Notes under the pieces: generated by a model
What the model saw: only the letters and a program-made list of their open reading frames with translations
Told to the model about the DNA's origin: nothing
The model's database searches: none
Translations under genes and position numbers: made by a program
Shown here: positions 49,146 through 58,385 of the stretch, in pieces
Layout: each line of letters opens with the position of its first letter
How positions within the stretch are numbered: the stretch's first letter is position 1
Origin: Pantoea conspicua
Lineage (GTDB): Bacteria; Pseudomonadota; Gammaproteobacteria; Enterobacterales; Enterobacteriaceae
Assembly: GCF_002095315.1 (NCBI RefSeq)
Contig: NZ_MLFN01000006.1
Coordinates: 1-64,000 of the forward strand
Direction of reading: 5' to 3'
DNA: 64,000 nt

Positions 49146-50276
49146 ATGGCTTACTCCACTTTCTCACAGAACAAAAATGACCAGCTGAAAGAGCCGATGT
49201 TTTTCGGTCAGTCGGTAAACGTGGCGCGCTTCGACCAGCAGAAATATGACATCTTTGAAAAGCTAATCGAAAAGCAGCTCTCCTTCTTCTGGCGTCCGGA
49301 AGAGGTGGATGTGTCACGCGATCGCATCGACTATCAGGCGCTGCCGGACCACGAAAAACACATCTTCATCAGCAACCTGAAGTATCAGACCCTGCTGGAC
49401 TCGATTCAGGGTCGTAGCCCGAACGTGGCGCTGCTGCCGCTGATCTCCATTCCTGAGCTGGAAACCTGGATCGAAACCTGGGCGTTCTCTGAGACCATCC
49501 ACTCGCGCTCTTATACCCACATCATCCGCAACATCGTGAATGACCCGGCGGTGGTGTTTGACGATATCGTCACCAATGAGCAGATTCTGGCCCGTGCCCA
49601 GGATATCTCACGCTATTACGATGATCTGATTGAGATGACCAACTACTGGCATCTGCTGGGCGAAGGCACCCATCAGGTCAACGGTAAACAGGTTGTGGTC
49701 AGCCTGCGCGCCCTGAAGAAGCAACTCTATATCTGCCTGATGAGTGTCAATGCGCTGGAAGCGATCCGTTTCTATGTCAGCTTCGCCTGTTCATTCGCGT
49801 TCGCCGAGCGTGAGCTGATGGAAGGCAATGCCAAAATCATCAAGCTGATCGCCCGCGATGAAGCGCTGCACCTGACCGGCACCCAGCACATGCTGAACCT
49901 GCTGCGTAGCGGTGAAGACGATCCGGAGATGAAAGAGATTGCGGCAGAGTGCCGTGAAGAGTGCTTCGAGCTGTTTAAGAAAGCCGCACTGCAGGAAAAA
50001 GAGTGGGCAGAATATCTGTTCAGCGGCGGTTCGATGATCGGCCTGAACAAAGATATTCTCTGCCAGTACATTGAGTACATCACCAATATCCGTATGCAGG
50101 CTGTTGGCCTTGATTTGCCGTTCCAGACGCGCTCAAACCCAATCCCATGGATTAACTCCTGGCTGGTCTCTGACAACGTTCAGGTTGCGCCGCAGGAAGT
50201 GGAGGTCAGCTCCTATCTGGTCGGTCAGATCGATTCAGAAGTGGGCGAGAACGACTTCGACGATTTCCAGCTCTAA
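49146..50276 (+). CDS. nrdB: Class Ia ribonucleoside-diphosphate reductase beta subunit
   Basis: This 376-aa diiron-tyrosyl-radical subunit provides the radical for NrdA. The radical Tyr lies in [12 protein letters not shown], and iron ligands include the Glu and His of that segment and Arg-Asp-Glu-Ala-Leu-His-Leu. The C-terminal peptide ending Asn-Asp-Phe-Asp-Asp-Phe-Gln-Leu binds the large subunit. ATG 49146 gives the same length as E. coli NrdB. The Shine-Dalgarno is poor (GGAC, with seven T before the ATG), suggesting reliance on the operon context. yfaE begins two bases after its stop. Confidence 0.97.
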   Translation: MAYSTFSQNKNDQLKEPMFFGQSVNVARFDQQKYDIFEKLIEKQLSFFWRPEEVDVSRDRIDYQALPDHEKHIFISNLKYQTLLDSIQGRSPNVALLPLISIPELETWIETWAFSETIHSRSYTHIIRNIVNDPAVVFDDIVTNEQILARAQDISRYYDDLIEMTNYWHLLGEGTHQVNGKQVVVSLRALKKQLYICLMSVNALEAIRFYVSFACSFAFAERELMEGNAKIIKLIARDEALHLTGTQHMLNLLRSGEDDPEMKEIAAECREECFELFKKAALQEKEWAEYLFSGGSMIGLNKDILCQYIEYITNIRMQAVGLDLPFQTRSNPIPWINSWLVSDNVQVAPQEVEVSSYLVGQIDSEVGENDFDDFQL

Positions 50277-50278
50277 TC

Positions 50279-50539
50279 ATGAGCCGCGACGTTGTGATTC
50301 TGCGCAGTTCCGGCACCCGGCTGGAATGCACAGACGAGCATACCAATCTGCTGACGCTGCTGGAAGCCAACAATCTCTGCGTGGAGTTTCAGTGCCGCGA
50401 AGGTTACTGCGGCTCCTGCCGGATGCGGCTACTGAAAGGCGAAGTGCATTACCCACAGCGGCCGCTGGCCTTTGTGCAGCAGGATGAGATCCTGCCCTGC
50501 TGCTGTAAAGCCAAAGGTGAGATTGAGCTTGAGTTATAA
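50279..50539 (+). CDS. yfaE: 2Fe-2S ferredoxin-like protein YfaE
   Basis: An 86-aa plant-type ferredoxin that maintains the diferric-tyrosyl cofactor of NrdB. The cluster-binding cysteines are visible in Cys-Arg-Glu-Gly-Tyr-Cys-Gly-Ser-Cys and a later Cys-Cys-Cys. It starts two bases after the nrdB stop, so translation is coupled. Confidence 0.95.
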   Translation: MSRDVVILRSSGTRLECTDEHTNLLTLLEANNLCVEFQCREGYCGSCRMRLLKGEVHYPQRPLAFVQQDEILPCCCKAKGEIELEL

Positions 50540-50583
50540 CTGAGGTGGAATAAGTCTGGCTTGATTTGCTGTGAGATCGAGTC

Positions 50584-50703
50584 AGCTTAGGGAACACGGT
50601 CAGATCGGAAAGACGCAAAAGCGTCACCCCTGACAGCTCGGCCCGCGCCGTCCATGGCGCGGGACGCTTTTCTCTTCTGCCCGTGTTCCCTGCGCTTTGA
50701 GCT
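50584..50703. repeat. Structured intergenic repeat with GC-rich core
   Basis: AGGGAACACGG (50589-50599) pairs with CCGTGTTCCCT (50681-50691), flanked by AGCT at both ends. Within it, GACGC-AAAA-GCGTC forms one hairpin and CCCGCGCC (50642-50649)/GGCGCGGG (50656-50663) another. Read on the minus strand, AAGCGTCCCGCGCC and GGCGCGGGCCGA match the core of the repeats at 42133-42504. Confidence 0.75.
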
Positions 50704-50758
50704 AATTTATTGCTGCGAGAATGACGCTGTATGGGGTTAATTCGCAGTCACATCCAGG

Positions 50759-50787
50759 ACGGGCGCCTCAGGCGCCCGTTTTGTTTT
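50759..50787 (+). terminator. Terminator of nrdAB-yfaE
   Basis: ACGGGCGCC (50759-50767) pairs with GGCGCCCGT (50771-50779) across TCA, followed by TTTGTTTT. Confidence 0.85.
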
Positions 50788-50795
50788 CACTGATA

Positions 50796-51992
50796 TCACT
50801 GCCTGACGGTTTCAACCACATCAATCCAGCCGTGACCGGTGCTGACTTCACTGCCGTGTAACCAGCGGCGCAGCATGTTCATCGCCATCATCGCCACCAC
50901 CTTCTGCCGCGTCTCCAGGTTATGGCGACCGGTGCTGAATTTTACGCGCTGACCAACACTGCCATCCGGCGTATGCAGCGCCACTGAAATCTCTTCCTGT
51001 TCCAGGCTGCCAATAGAAAGCGCCAGCGCTGCCTGCTGCTGTGCAGCAAGTTCGCGGGTGCGGGTCACCTGCTGCTCCAGCGTCTCCTGTTGGGGTGGAA
51101 AGATGTCAGCGCCACGCAGCGGCACGCCGGCAGCTGCCAGTTGCCAGTAGAGCAGCCCGGCGGTGTATTGCTCACTCACCGCCAGCTGCTCACCGCGCTG
51201 CTCCAGCTCACGTGCCAGCAGCGCCGGCAGCCCCTCCGTACCTTCAAAGATAGTGCATTCTGCCAGTTGCAGGCGCACCTGCTGCCATACCTGTTCCATC
51301 GCCACGCGCTGGCTGGCAGGGCCGGTGAGTTTGATCTCAATGATCGGCATTGAAGAGCGGTAACCCATTACCACCCCTTCCGGTAACGCCAGTGGCTCAA
51401 GCTCCGCGGCCAGATCGCTTTCGCCACGACCAAAAGTGGTCAGACGCAGACAGAGCGGCGGTTCAGGCGGGGAAAACTTCGCTTTCAGACGCGGAATGAT
51501 CTGCTGCTCGACCATCACTTTGAATTCAGACGGCACGCCGGGGGTAAAAAACATCCAGCAGCGATTCAACTGCAGGGCAAAGCCGCAGGCGGTGCCGACC
51601 GGATTATCAATCAGTTCGGCATTCGCCGGGATCTCCGCCTGTTTCCGATTACTGGCCGCCATTACTCGTCCGCGGCTGGCAAACCAGGCTTCCATCTGTT
51701 CCAGCCAGTCCGTTTGCAGCTCCAGCTCGACACCGCAGGCCTGCGCGGCGGCCAGCGCGCTGAGATCGTCACTGGTGGGTCCCAGCCCGCCATTGACGAT
51801 CAGCACATCCGCCTCATGACTGCGCGCCTGGAGCGTGCTCACCAGCGAATCAAGGGCATCGCCCACCGTGGTGCGGCTGGTCATCGGTAATCCCTGCTGG
51901 AATAAAATATCGGCCAGCCAGGCCGCATTGGTATCGACGATTTGGCCATGCAGCACCTCATCCCCGGTTGAAAGCATCTCGACTCTGATCAC
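50796..51992 (-). CDS. yfaY: CinA-like protein YfaY
   Basis: A 398-aa homologue of the CinA/competence-damage family. The N-terminal MoaB/MogA-like domain has Gly-Asp-Glu-Val-Leu-His-Gly-Gln-Ile-Val-Asp-Thr-Asn and Asn-Gly-Gly-Leu-Gly-Pro-Thr-Ser-Asp-Asp. The C-terminal part is a degenerate PncC-like deamidase domain in which the usual catalytic residues are poorly conserved. Related CinA proteins act in NMN deamidation and ADP-ribose pyrophosphate hydrolysis, but YfaY itself is poorly understood and the activity is not certain. Length matches E. coli YfaY (about 400 aa). It lies after yfaE on the opposite strand; the E. coli glp genes near here are missing. Confidence 0.9.
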   Translation of the reverse strand: MIRVEMLSTGDEVLHGQIVDTNAAWLADILFQQGLPMTSRTTVGDALDSLVSTLQARSHEADVLIVNGGLGPTSDDLSALAAAQACGVELELQTDWLEQMEAWFASRGRVMAASNRKQAEIPANAELIDNPVGTACGFALQLNRCWMFFTPGVPSEFKVMVEQQIIPRLKAKFSPPEPPLCLRLTTFGRGESDLAAELEPLALPEGVVMGYRSSMPIIEIKLTGPASQRVAMEQVWQQVRLQLAECTIFEGTEGLPALLARELEQRGEQLAVSEQYTAGLLYWQLAAAGVPLRGADIFPPQQETLEQQVTRTRELAAQQQAALALSIGSLEQEEISVALHTPDGSVGQRVKFSTGRHNLETRQKVVAMMAMNMLRRWLHGSEVSTGHGWIDVVETVRQ

Positions 51993-52030
51993 GTTGGTTC
52001 TCCTTATGCCGGTCGCTTTACTGTAGGAAG

Positions 52031-52118
52031 TCCGCGGCTAAAACACAATCAGCATCAATCCCCGCTGAACGCAGGCGGGACTGAACAGAAGGAGTCTGGC
52101 TGAGGGTGTGACCGCGGA
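52031..52118. repeat. Inverted-repeat element upstream of yfaY
   Basis: TCCGCGG (52031-52037) pairs with CCGCGGA (52112-52118), with CAC/GTG inside and smaller hairpins (CCCGC/GCGGG around 52060-52078) between. It resembles other structured intergenic elements in the window in design but not in sequence. Confidence 0.4.
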
Positions 52119-52193
52119 GAAGTCGCGCGCCGGTGGCACGATGGGAGTTTCGCTGATAACGGCTTTCAGCGTGGCGCGGCAAAAACGGCAACG

Positions 52194-52221
52194 AAAACGG
52201 CGGGGATCGCCCGCCGTTTTT
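52194..52221. terminator. Bidirectional terminator between yfaY and elaB
   Basis: AAAACGGCGGG (52194-52204) pairs with CCCGCCGTTTT (52210-52220). The stem has A/T tracts on both sides, so it can stop transcription leaving elaB on the minus strand. Confidence 0.75.
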
Positions 52222-52256
52222 ATCATCACTGTGCTGTCAGGGTACCGTCTGGATGA

Positions 52257-52568
52257 TTAGCGACGCGCCAGCAGCAGGCCGAGCACCAGACCGGCAGTGG
52301 CGCCGATACCGATTCCCTGCCACGGTTTCTCATGCACGTAATCATCGGCACGGTAGGCCGCTTGTTTAGCACGATAGTAATAGCTGTCGGACGCCTGGCT
52401 GACACGGGCTTTAACGTCATGCAGCGCCTGTTCCGCTTTGGTTTTAAGCTCGATATATTTTTGATCCGCCGGATCGCCTGAAGACTTCAGCACTTCTTCC
52501 AGCGTTTCGGTCAGCAGCGTAATATCGTCATCGAGGTTGGTTTCGAATTGATCAGTCTGATTTACCAT
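52257..52568 (-). CDS. elaB: Ribosome/membrane-associated stress protein ElaB
   Basis: A 103-aa C-tail-anchored inner-membrane protein of the DUF883 family. The acidic coiled N-terminal part contains Lys-Ser-Ser-Gly-Asp-Pro-Ala-Asp-Gln-Lys-Tyr, and the C-terminal span reads Gly-Ile-Gly-Ile-Gly-Ala-Thr-Ala-Gly-Leu-Val-Leu-Gly with Gly-x-x-x-Gly spacing, ending Leu-Ala-Arg-Arg. E. coli ElaB is RpoS-dependent, protects from oxidative and heat stress and binds ribosomes at the membrane. The second ATG (52568) is best placed after GGAGG; another lies at 52571. Confidence 0.95.
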   Translation of the reverse strand: MVNQTDQFETNLDDDITLLTETLEEVLKSSGDPADQKYIELKTKAEQALHDVKARVSQASDSYYYRAKQAAYRADDYVHEKPWQGIGIGATAGLVLGLLLARR

Positions 52569-52904
52569 CATTTCCTCCGTGTGAATTGCAAAGCAGTCCC
52601 TTAACTATAGCCACAATCTGGCGCTCTGCCGTTTTACCGCCCCAGGAATCACCTGATATTTCATTTGCTAACGCCAGACAAATCGCCGGGATATCCGCTA
52701 CGCTTTCGCAAAGAAGTGTAAGACGCAGGGGCAAACACCGAATTTCGCTTCGCTTCTTTGATTAATCTGATAAATTTTCTTCGGAGTGAATTTTACCGTA
52801 ACCGGACTGTCGTATCCTCCTGTTGCCTGTGATTATCGGGCCATGAAAGTGCATCCCGCACGACAGTCACGACAAACTCGAACAGCTAAGGAATGATCTC
52901 TGGC
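52569..52904. other. Divergent promoter region elaB/opgD
   Basis: About 335 bases holding the promoters of leftward elaB and rightward opgD. AAGGA at 52888-52892 serves opgD. No additional gene or repeat is seen. Confidence 0.5.
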
Positions 52905-54562
52905 ATGAATCGAAGAATGTTTATGAAAGCGTCAATGGCCTTCTCCGCCGTCAGCGGCATGACCGGCCTGTCAACGCTGTTTGCGCAATCCGCCTGGGCA
53001 GAAGATGGCATTGCTGACGGAACCGCAGTACGCTTCGATTTCGACGTATTGAAGAAGAATGCAGCCGCGCTGGCGAAACAACCCTGGAGTGGTGCGCCCG
53101 GCGCGCTGCCCCAAACGCTGGCCACGCTGACGCCGCAGGCCTATAACGAAATTCAGTATGACGCCAGCCATTCACTGTGGAACAACATTCCCGACCGTGA
53201 ACTTGACGTCCAGTTCTTCCACGTCGGCATGGGCTTCAAACGGCGTATCCGCATGTTCTCGGTTGATGGTGAAAGCCGCCAGGCGCGCGAAATTCACTTC
53301 CGACCTGAGCTGTTCAACTACAACAATGCGCACGTTGATACGCAACAGCTGGAAGGAAAAACCGATCTCGGCTTCGCCGGTTTCCGGGCGTTTAAAAGCC
53401 GGAACTGGCGCGTCGCGACATCGTCTCCTTCCTGGGTGCCAGCTACTTCCGTGCCGTGGATGACACCTTCCAGTACGGTTTATCGGCGCGTGGCGTGGCC
53501 GTTAACACCTTCAGCAATGGCCAGGAAGAGTTCCCGGATTTCACCGCCTTCTGGTTTGAAACCCCGAAAGCGGAAGACACCACCTTCACCTGTTACGCCT
53601 TACTGGATGGTGCCAGCCTGACCGGCGCCTACAAGTTCATCATCCACTGCGAAGAGAAACGCGTGGTGATGGAAGTGGAAAACCACCTGTTTGCCCGTAA
53701 AGAGATCCGCCAGATCGGCATCTCGCCGATGACCAGCATGTTCAGCTGTGGCACCAACGAACGCCGCATGTGCAACACCTACCATCCACAGATTCATGAC
53801 TCCGATCGGCTGGCGATGTGGACCGGAAAAGGCGAATGGATTGCCCGTCCGCTCAACAACCCACAGCGTCTGCAGTTTAATGCTTATGAAGACGAGAACC
53901 CGCGCGGTTTTGGTCTGTTGCAGCTTAATCACGACTTCAAAGATTATCAGGATGTGATTGGCTGGTATGACAAACGCCCAAGCCTGTGGGTGGAGCCGGT
54001 CGGTAAATGGGGTAAAGGCGCGATCAATTTGATGGAGATCCCCACCACCGGAGAGACGCTGGATAACATCGTCTGCTTCTGGCAGCCGGCTGAGCCGGTG
54101 AAGGCAGGCAGCGAGCTGAACTTCTCCTACAAGCTCTACTGGAGTGGTCTGCCGCCGGTTCGCAGCGGTCTGGCGCGCGTCGATGCCACCCGTACCGGTA
54201 TTGGCGGCTTCCCGGAAGGCTGGGCTCCGGGCGAGCACTTCCCGGAAACCTGGTGTCGCCGCTTTGCCATCGACTTTATTGGTGGCGATCTGCAGGCTGC
54301 CGCGCCGAAAGGGATTGAACCGGTGATCACCGTTTCTTCCGGCAGCGTGAAGCAGGTTGAGATCCTCTACGTGGATCCGCTGAAAGGCTACCGTATTCTG
54401 TTTGACTGGTATCCGAACAGTGACTCCACCCAGCCGGTGGAGATGCGTCTGTTCCTGCGCAGCAAGGAGGAGACCCTTAGCGAAACCTGGCTTTATCAGT
54501 ACTTCCCGCCGGCACCGGACCAGCGCAAATATGTTGATGACCGGCAGATGACGCCGGGCTAA
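52905..54562 (+). CDS. opgD: Periplasmic glucan biosynthesis protein OpgD (frameshifted)
   Basis: A Tat-exported protein that shapes osmoregulated periplasmic glucans. The first frame (from ATG 52905) begins with twin arginines (Asn-Arg-Arg-Met-Phe-Met-Lys), an Ala-rich signal ending Ser-Ala-Trp-Ala, and runs to Phe-Arg-Ala-Phe-Lys. The second continues Pro-Glu-Leu-Ala-Arg-Arg-Asp to the stop at 54562. One missing base in the A4 run at 53394-53397 separates them; adding it gives 552 aa against about 551 in E. coli. The remainder, including [10 protein letters not shown], is intact. In E. coli opgD lies elsewhere; here it sits between elaB and elaA. An upstream ATG at 52893 overlaps the RBS and is unlikely. 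Confidence 0.9.
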
Positions 54563-54568
54563 GTCCGT

Positions 54569-54597
54569 AAGGCGAGGCACTGGCCTCGCCTTTTTTT
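54569..54597. terminator. Terminator between opgD and elaA
   Basis: GGCGAGGC (54571-54578) pairs with GCCTCGCC (54583-54590) across ACTG, followed by seven T. It overlaps the elaA stop, so it serves opgD and may also end elaA transcription. Confidence 0.9.
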
Positions 54598-55060
54598 ATC
54601 CTGTCGTGGCGGCTTTCTGCATATCAATGTGCGGAATGCCATCTTCGGGGTAAGTCTCACCGATCGGTACAAAGCCGTGCTGGCTATAGAACGCCTGCAG
54701 ATGCGCCTGCGCGGAGAGAAACAGATCCCGTCCCGGCCAGTGCTGCTGGCAGCTCGCCAGCGCCTCAGTCATCAGGCGGTTGCCCAGCCGGGCGCCTCGC
54801 ACGCTATCTGACACAATCACCCGGCCGATCTTTACCGGGCTGGACGTATCAACCGGGGCCAGCAGCCGCGCATAGGCGACCAGCTGGTTATTGTGCATCC
54901 CCAGCAGATGACGGTTGTCACCCTGCAAATCCTGCCCATCCACATCCAGATAGACGCACTGCTGTTCAACCACAAACACTGCACAGCGCAGTGCCAGCAG
55001 CGCATACAGCTCGGTGGTGGTCAGGTCACGATGATGTTTATCCCGCCAGATTATGTCCAT
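54596..55060 (-). CDS. elaA: GNAT-family acetyltransferase ElaA
   Basis: A 154-aa acetyltransferase of the GNAT superfamily, substrate unknown. The motif A region contains Ile-Gly-Arg-Val-Ile-Val-Ser and the CoA-binding Arg-Gly-x-x-Leu-Gly-Asn-Arg-Leu. The N-terminal Leu-Tyr-Ala-Leu-Leu-Ala-Leu-Arg-Cys-Ala-Val-Phe-Val-Val-Glu-Gln is characteristic of ElaA. Next to nuoN, pointing the same way, separated by the nuo terminator. Confidence 0.93.
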   Translation of the reverse strand: MDIIWRDKHHRDLTTTELYALLALRCAVFVVEQQCVYLDVDGQDLQGDNRHLLGMHNNQLVAYARLLAPVDTSSPVKIGRVIVSDSVRGARLGNRLMTEALASCQQHWPGRDLFLSAQAHLQAFYSQHGFVPIGETYPEDGIPHIDMQKAATTG

Positions 55061-55144
55061 ACTTTCTCCTTGTCAGCTTGTTCACTTTAGCGGATCAGCC
55101 TGTGGCGAAACAGATCCCCGCCGCGCGGCAGGTAAATTACAGGC

Positions 55145-55172
55145 AAAAAAAATCAGGCCCGCAGGCCTGATT
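55145..55172 (-). terminator. Terminator of the nuo operon
   Basis: AATCAGGCC (55151-55159) pairs with GGCCTGATT (55164-55172) across CGCA. On the minus strand it is followed by a run of T. It lies 18 bases after the nuoN stop. Confidence 0.88.
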
Positions 55173-55190
55173 GTTCGGTAAGGGTCGAAC

Positions 55191-56648
55191 TTACATCAGC
55201 GGCTGGGCCATCTGCACCAGCGTAATCAGCGGCTGCGGGTAGACCCCTAACAGCAGCACCAGAATCGCTGAGATCAGCACCACCACGCCGCCAGCGGTAA
55301 AGGCCCAGTTAGCCGGCGTATCGCGGGTATGCAGTTCCGGCGGGCTGAGGTAGAGGCTCACCGTAACGCGCAGATAGTAGTAAAGACCAATCGCACTGCC
55401 CGCGACCACGGCACCGGTCAGCCACCACAGGTGTGCACTGACGCCCGAGGCGATAACGTAGAATTTACCGATAAAGCCGAGTGTCATCGGGATACCGGCC
55501 AGTGACAGCATCATCACCGTCATCACGGCTGACAGGATCGGACGATGCCAGAACAGACCGCGATAGGAGTAAAGCGAATCGGCGTCCGGGCCACGGTACG
55601 GGCTGGACATCAGACTCACCACGCCAAACGCGCCGAGGCTGCTGAACAGGTAACCGGCCAGATAAACCCCGGCTGTTTCCAGCGACAGCTGATGATCTTT
55701 CACTGCAATCAGCGCTACCAGCAGGTAACCGAGGTGAGCGATTGAAGAGTAACCCAGCAGACGCTTGATGTTGCTCTGTGAAATCGCCATCAGGTTACCG
55801 AACAGGATCGAGACGAATGCAATCACGCCCAGCACGGTCCGCACCGCTTCACTATCTGTCACCGGTGCATACATGAACAGACGCATGATCACGCCGAAAA
55901 TCGCAATTTTGCTGGCAGTCGCCAGGAAAGTAGAAACCGGCGCAGGCGCACCCTGATAAACATCGGGCGTCCAGAGATGGAACGGCACCAGCGACAGTTT
56001 AAAGCCGAGACCGATAATCATCATGCCCAGGCCCACCAGCAGCAGCGGCTCCTGAATCATGCTGTCGGTCAGGCTCTTGCCAAGCGTCACAAAGCTGAGG
56101 TTACCGGAATCAGCGTAAATCAGCGCAATACCAAACAGCAGGAACGACGAAGCCGCCGCCGACAGGATGGTATATTTCAGTGCCGCTTCCAGTGAACGTT
56201 TCTGCCGGAAGGCGTAGCCGATCAGACCAAACAGCGGCAGTGACAGCAGCTCAATGCCGATGAACAGCGCGGCCAGATGGTTAGCGCTGGCCAGCACGAT
56301 GCCACCGAGTGCCGCAATCAGCACCAGCAGATAGAACTCATCTTTGTTGTCGGGGAAATCCGTCAGCCATGGATAAGCAAAGGTACAGGTTGCCAGACTC
56401 GCCAGTACAACCAGCGCGGTATAAAAGATGGAATAGCCATCAACCCGCAGCAGCGGTGTGACATCCATCGCCCCGACCTGGCCGACAAAGTAGAGTGACA
56501 GCAGCGCCAGGTTCAGGCCCACCACCGTTAGCGTGGCGTTAACGAAGTGGTTGCGTCGCCAGGCAATGGACAGCATCACAACCACCACCGTCAATCCGAC
56601 GATTAACAGCGGCAGCAACGCGATCAATTGTTGAGGAGTTATTGTCAT
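55191..56648 (-). CDS. nuoN: NADH-quinone oxidoreductase subunit N
   Basis: A 485-aa antiporter-like membrane subunit of respiratory complex I, the same length as in E. coli. It has about 14 hydrophobic segments and the proton-channel Lys/Glu residues typical of the Mrp-like subunits (for example [12 protein letters not shown] and Ile-Glu-Leu-Leu-Ser-Leu-Pro). It is the last gene of the nuo operon, starting six bases after the nuoM stop. Confidence 0.97.
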   Translation of the reverse strand: MTITPQQLIALLPLLIVGLTVVVVMLSIAWRRNHFVNATLTVVGLNLALLSLYFVGQVGAMDVTPLLRVDGYSIFYTALVVLASLATCTFAYPWLTDFPDNKDEFYLLVLIAALGGIVLASANHLAALFIGIELLSLPLFGLIGYAFRQKRSLEAALKYTILSAAASSFLLFGIALIYADSGNLSFVTLGKSLTDSMIQEPLLLVGLGMMIIGLGFKLSLVPFHLWTPDVYQGAPAPVSTFLATASKIAIFGVIMRLFMYAPVTDSEAVRTVLGVIAFVSILFGNLMAISQSNIKRLLGYSSIAHLGYLLVALIAVKDHQLSLETAGVYLAGYLFSSLGAFGVVSLMSSPYRGPDADSLYSYRGLFWHRPILSAVMTVMMLSLAGIPMTLGFIGKFYVIASGVSAHLWWLTGAVVAGSAIGLYYYLRVTVSLYLSPPELHTRDTPANWAFTAGGVVVLISAILVLLLGVYPQPLITLVQMAQPLM

Positions 56649-56654
56649 GGCGAA

Positions 56655-58175
56655 TTACGGCCTTGTAGTTGAAATTGAAGCGGTAAACCACTGCTGAATA
56701 TTGCTCATGGCAGCGTGCGAAGTATCCAGAATCGGCTGTGGATAGACGCCCAGCAGCACCAGCAGCACCACCAGTACCCCGATAGTCAGAAACTCACGCG
56801 GCGACATGCCCGGCAGCGGATCTTTAGATTTCGCTTCGCCGTAGTAAGCGCGCTGCATCATCACCAGCGAGTAGACCGAGGCGAACACCAGACCAAAGGT
56901 CGCGATGACGATAATCACCGGCACCACCTGGAAGCTGCCGGTCAGAATCATAAATTCGCCGACGAAGTTACCGGTGCCCGGCATCCCGAGGTTAGCCACA
57001 GCAAAGAACAGCGACAGGCCTGGTATCCATTTAATCCGGGACCACAAACCGCCCATCTGACGCATGTCACGGGTATGCAGACGCTCATACAGCTGACCAC
57101 ACAGGATGAAGAGTGCGGCGGCTGACAGGCCGTGCGCGATCATCTGTATCACCGCACCCTGGAACGCCAGCTGGCTGCCGGTGTAGATCGCAATCAGTAC
57201 AAAGCCCATGTGGGAGATCGAGGTGTAAGCGATCAGACGTTTAATATCGGTCTGAGAGAACGCCATCCAGGCACCGTAGAAAATACCGATGATGCCTAAC
57301 CACATGGCAATCGGCGCAAACTCGGCAGAGGCGTTCGGGAACAGCGGCAGGCTGAAGCGCAGTAAACCGTAAGCCGCGGTCTTCAGCAGAATACCAGCCA
57401 GATCCACCGAACCGGCGGTTGGCGCCTGGCTGTGCGCATCCGGCAGCCAGCCATGCAGCGGTACCACCGGCATTTTTACCGCGAAAGCGATAAAGAAGCC
57501 CAGCATCAGCAGATACTCGACACCGCTCGACATCGGCGTTTTCAGCAGCTGTTCGTAGTTAAAGGTCCAGACGCCGGTGGCGTTGTAGTGGACGAAAACC
57601 AGTCCCAGAATCGCAATCAGCATCACCAGACCTGACGCCTGGGTATAGATGAAGAATTTGGTGGCGGCAGTAATACGGGTTTTACCGTCAGAGGCTTTAT
57701 GACCCCAGAGCGCGATGAGGAAGTACATCGGCACCAGCATCATTTCCCAGAAGAAGAAGAACAGGAACATATCGATGGCAAGGAACACCCCGATCACGCC
57801 ACCCAGAATCCACATCAGATTCAGGTGGAAAAAGCCCTGATACTTTGAAATCTCATTCCAGGAGCAGAGCACCGCCATCAGGCCGAGCAGGCCGGTCAGC
57901 ACTACCATCAGCAGCGACAGACCGTCGATGGCGACATGGAAACTGATGCCGAAGCGTGGAATCCAGGGTACGGAGAAACTTGACTGCCACTGCGGAATGC
58001 CCGCTGCCTGCGTCAGTGAATAGCCTCCCTGCAACCAGAGTTGCAGCGAAAGCGCCAACGTCAGCCCCATGGTAATCAGCGCGATCCAGCGTGGCACCTT
58101 CGCGCCAAGGCGCTCGGTCAGCCAGCAAATCAGACCACCGACGAAGGGTATGATAATTAGCCAAGGTAATAACAC
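56655..58175 (-). CDS. nuoM: NADH-quinone oxidoreductase subunit M
   Basis: A 506-aa antiporter-like membrane subunit of complex I. It contains Phe-Phe-Phe-Trp-Glu-Met-Met-Leu-Val-Pro (the conserved channel Glu) and Leu-His-Gly-Trp-Leu-Pro-Asp-Ala-His, near the E. coli length of about 509. It is separated from nuoL by a 210-base gap, unusual in this operon, which contains a long palindrome. Confidence 0.97.
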   Translation of the reverse strand: MLLPWLIIIPFVGGLICWLTERLGAKVPRWIALITMGLTLALSLQLWLQGGYSLTQAAGIPQWQSSFSVPWIPRFGISFHVAIDGLSLLMVVLTGLLGLMAVLCSWNEISKYQGFFHLNLMWILGGVIGVFLAIDMFLFFFFWEMMLVPMYFLIALWGHKASDGKTRITAATKFFIYTQASGLVMLIAILGLVFVHYNATGVWTFNYEQLLKTPMSSGVEYLLMLGFFIAFAVKMPVVPLHGWLPDAHSQAPTAGSVDLAGILLKTAAYGLLRFSLPLFPNASAEFAPIAMWLGIIGIFYGAWMAFSQTDIKRLIAYTSISHMGFVLIAIYTGSQLAFQGAVIQMIAHGLSAAALFILCGQLYERLHTRDMRQMGGLWSRIKWIPGLSLFFAVANLGMPGTGNFVGEFMILTGSFQVVPVIIVIATFGLVFASVYSLVMMQRAYYGEAKSKDPLPGMSPREFLTIGVLVVLLVLLGVYPQPILDTSHAAMSNIQQWFTASISTTRP

Positions 58176-58222
58176 GGCACACTTCCCTTTTTTTTGTCTA
58201 TGTTCGGGCTATCTTACTCGCC

Positions 58223-58301
58223 AGTTTCATCCCCGGCAGTGCTCGCAATCCTCACATACTTTAGTATGCTCCGGTTGCTGTGCGCTGGCGGTGATGAAAC
58301 T
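58223..58301. repeat. 79-bp palindrome in the nuoL-nuoM gap
   Basis: AGTTTCATC (58223-58231) pairs with GATGAAACT (58293-58301), and CATACT-TT-AGTATG (58255-58268) forms the centre. Between them the arms CAGTGCTCGCAATCC and CCGGTTGCTGTGCGCTG pair imperfectly. It lies in the polycistronic nuo mRNA, and the rest of the 210-base gap is non-coding. Confidence 0.75.
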
Positions 58302-58385
58302 GACGTCGACGATAACGCCCTTACCTGAGACAACTTTTGACATTCTCAATGGGCAAGTTAAACAACCTGCCCCGCTCATCAATCT

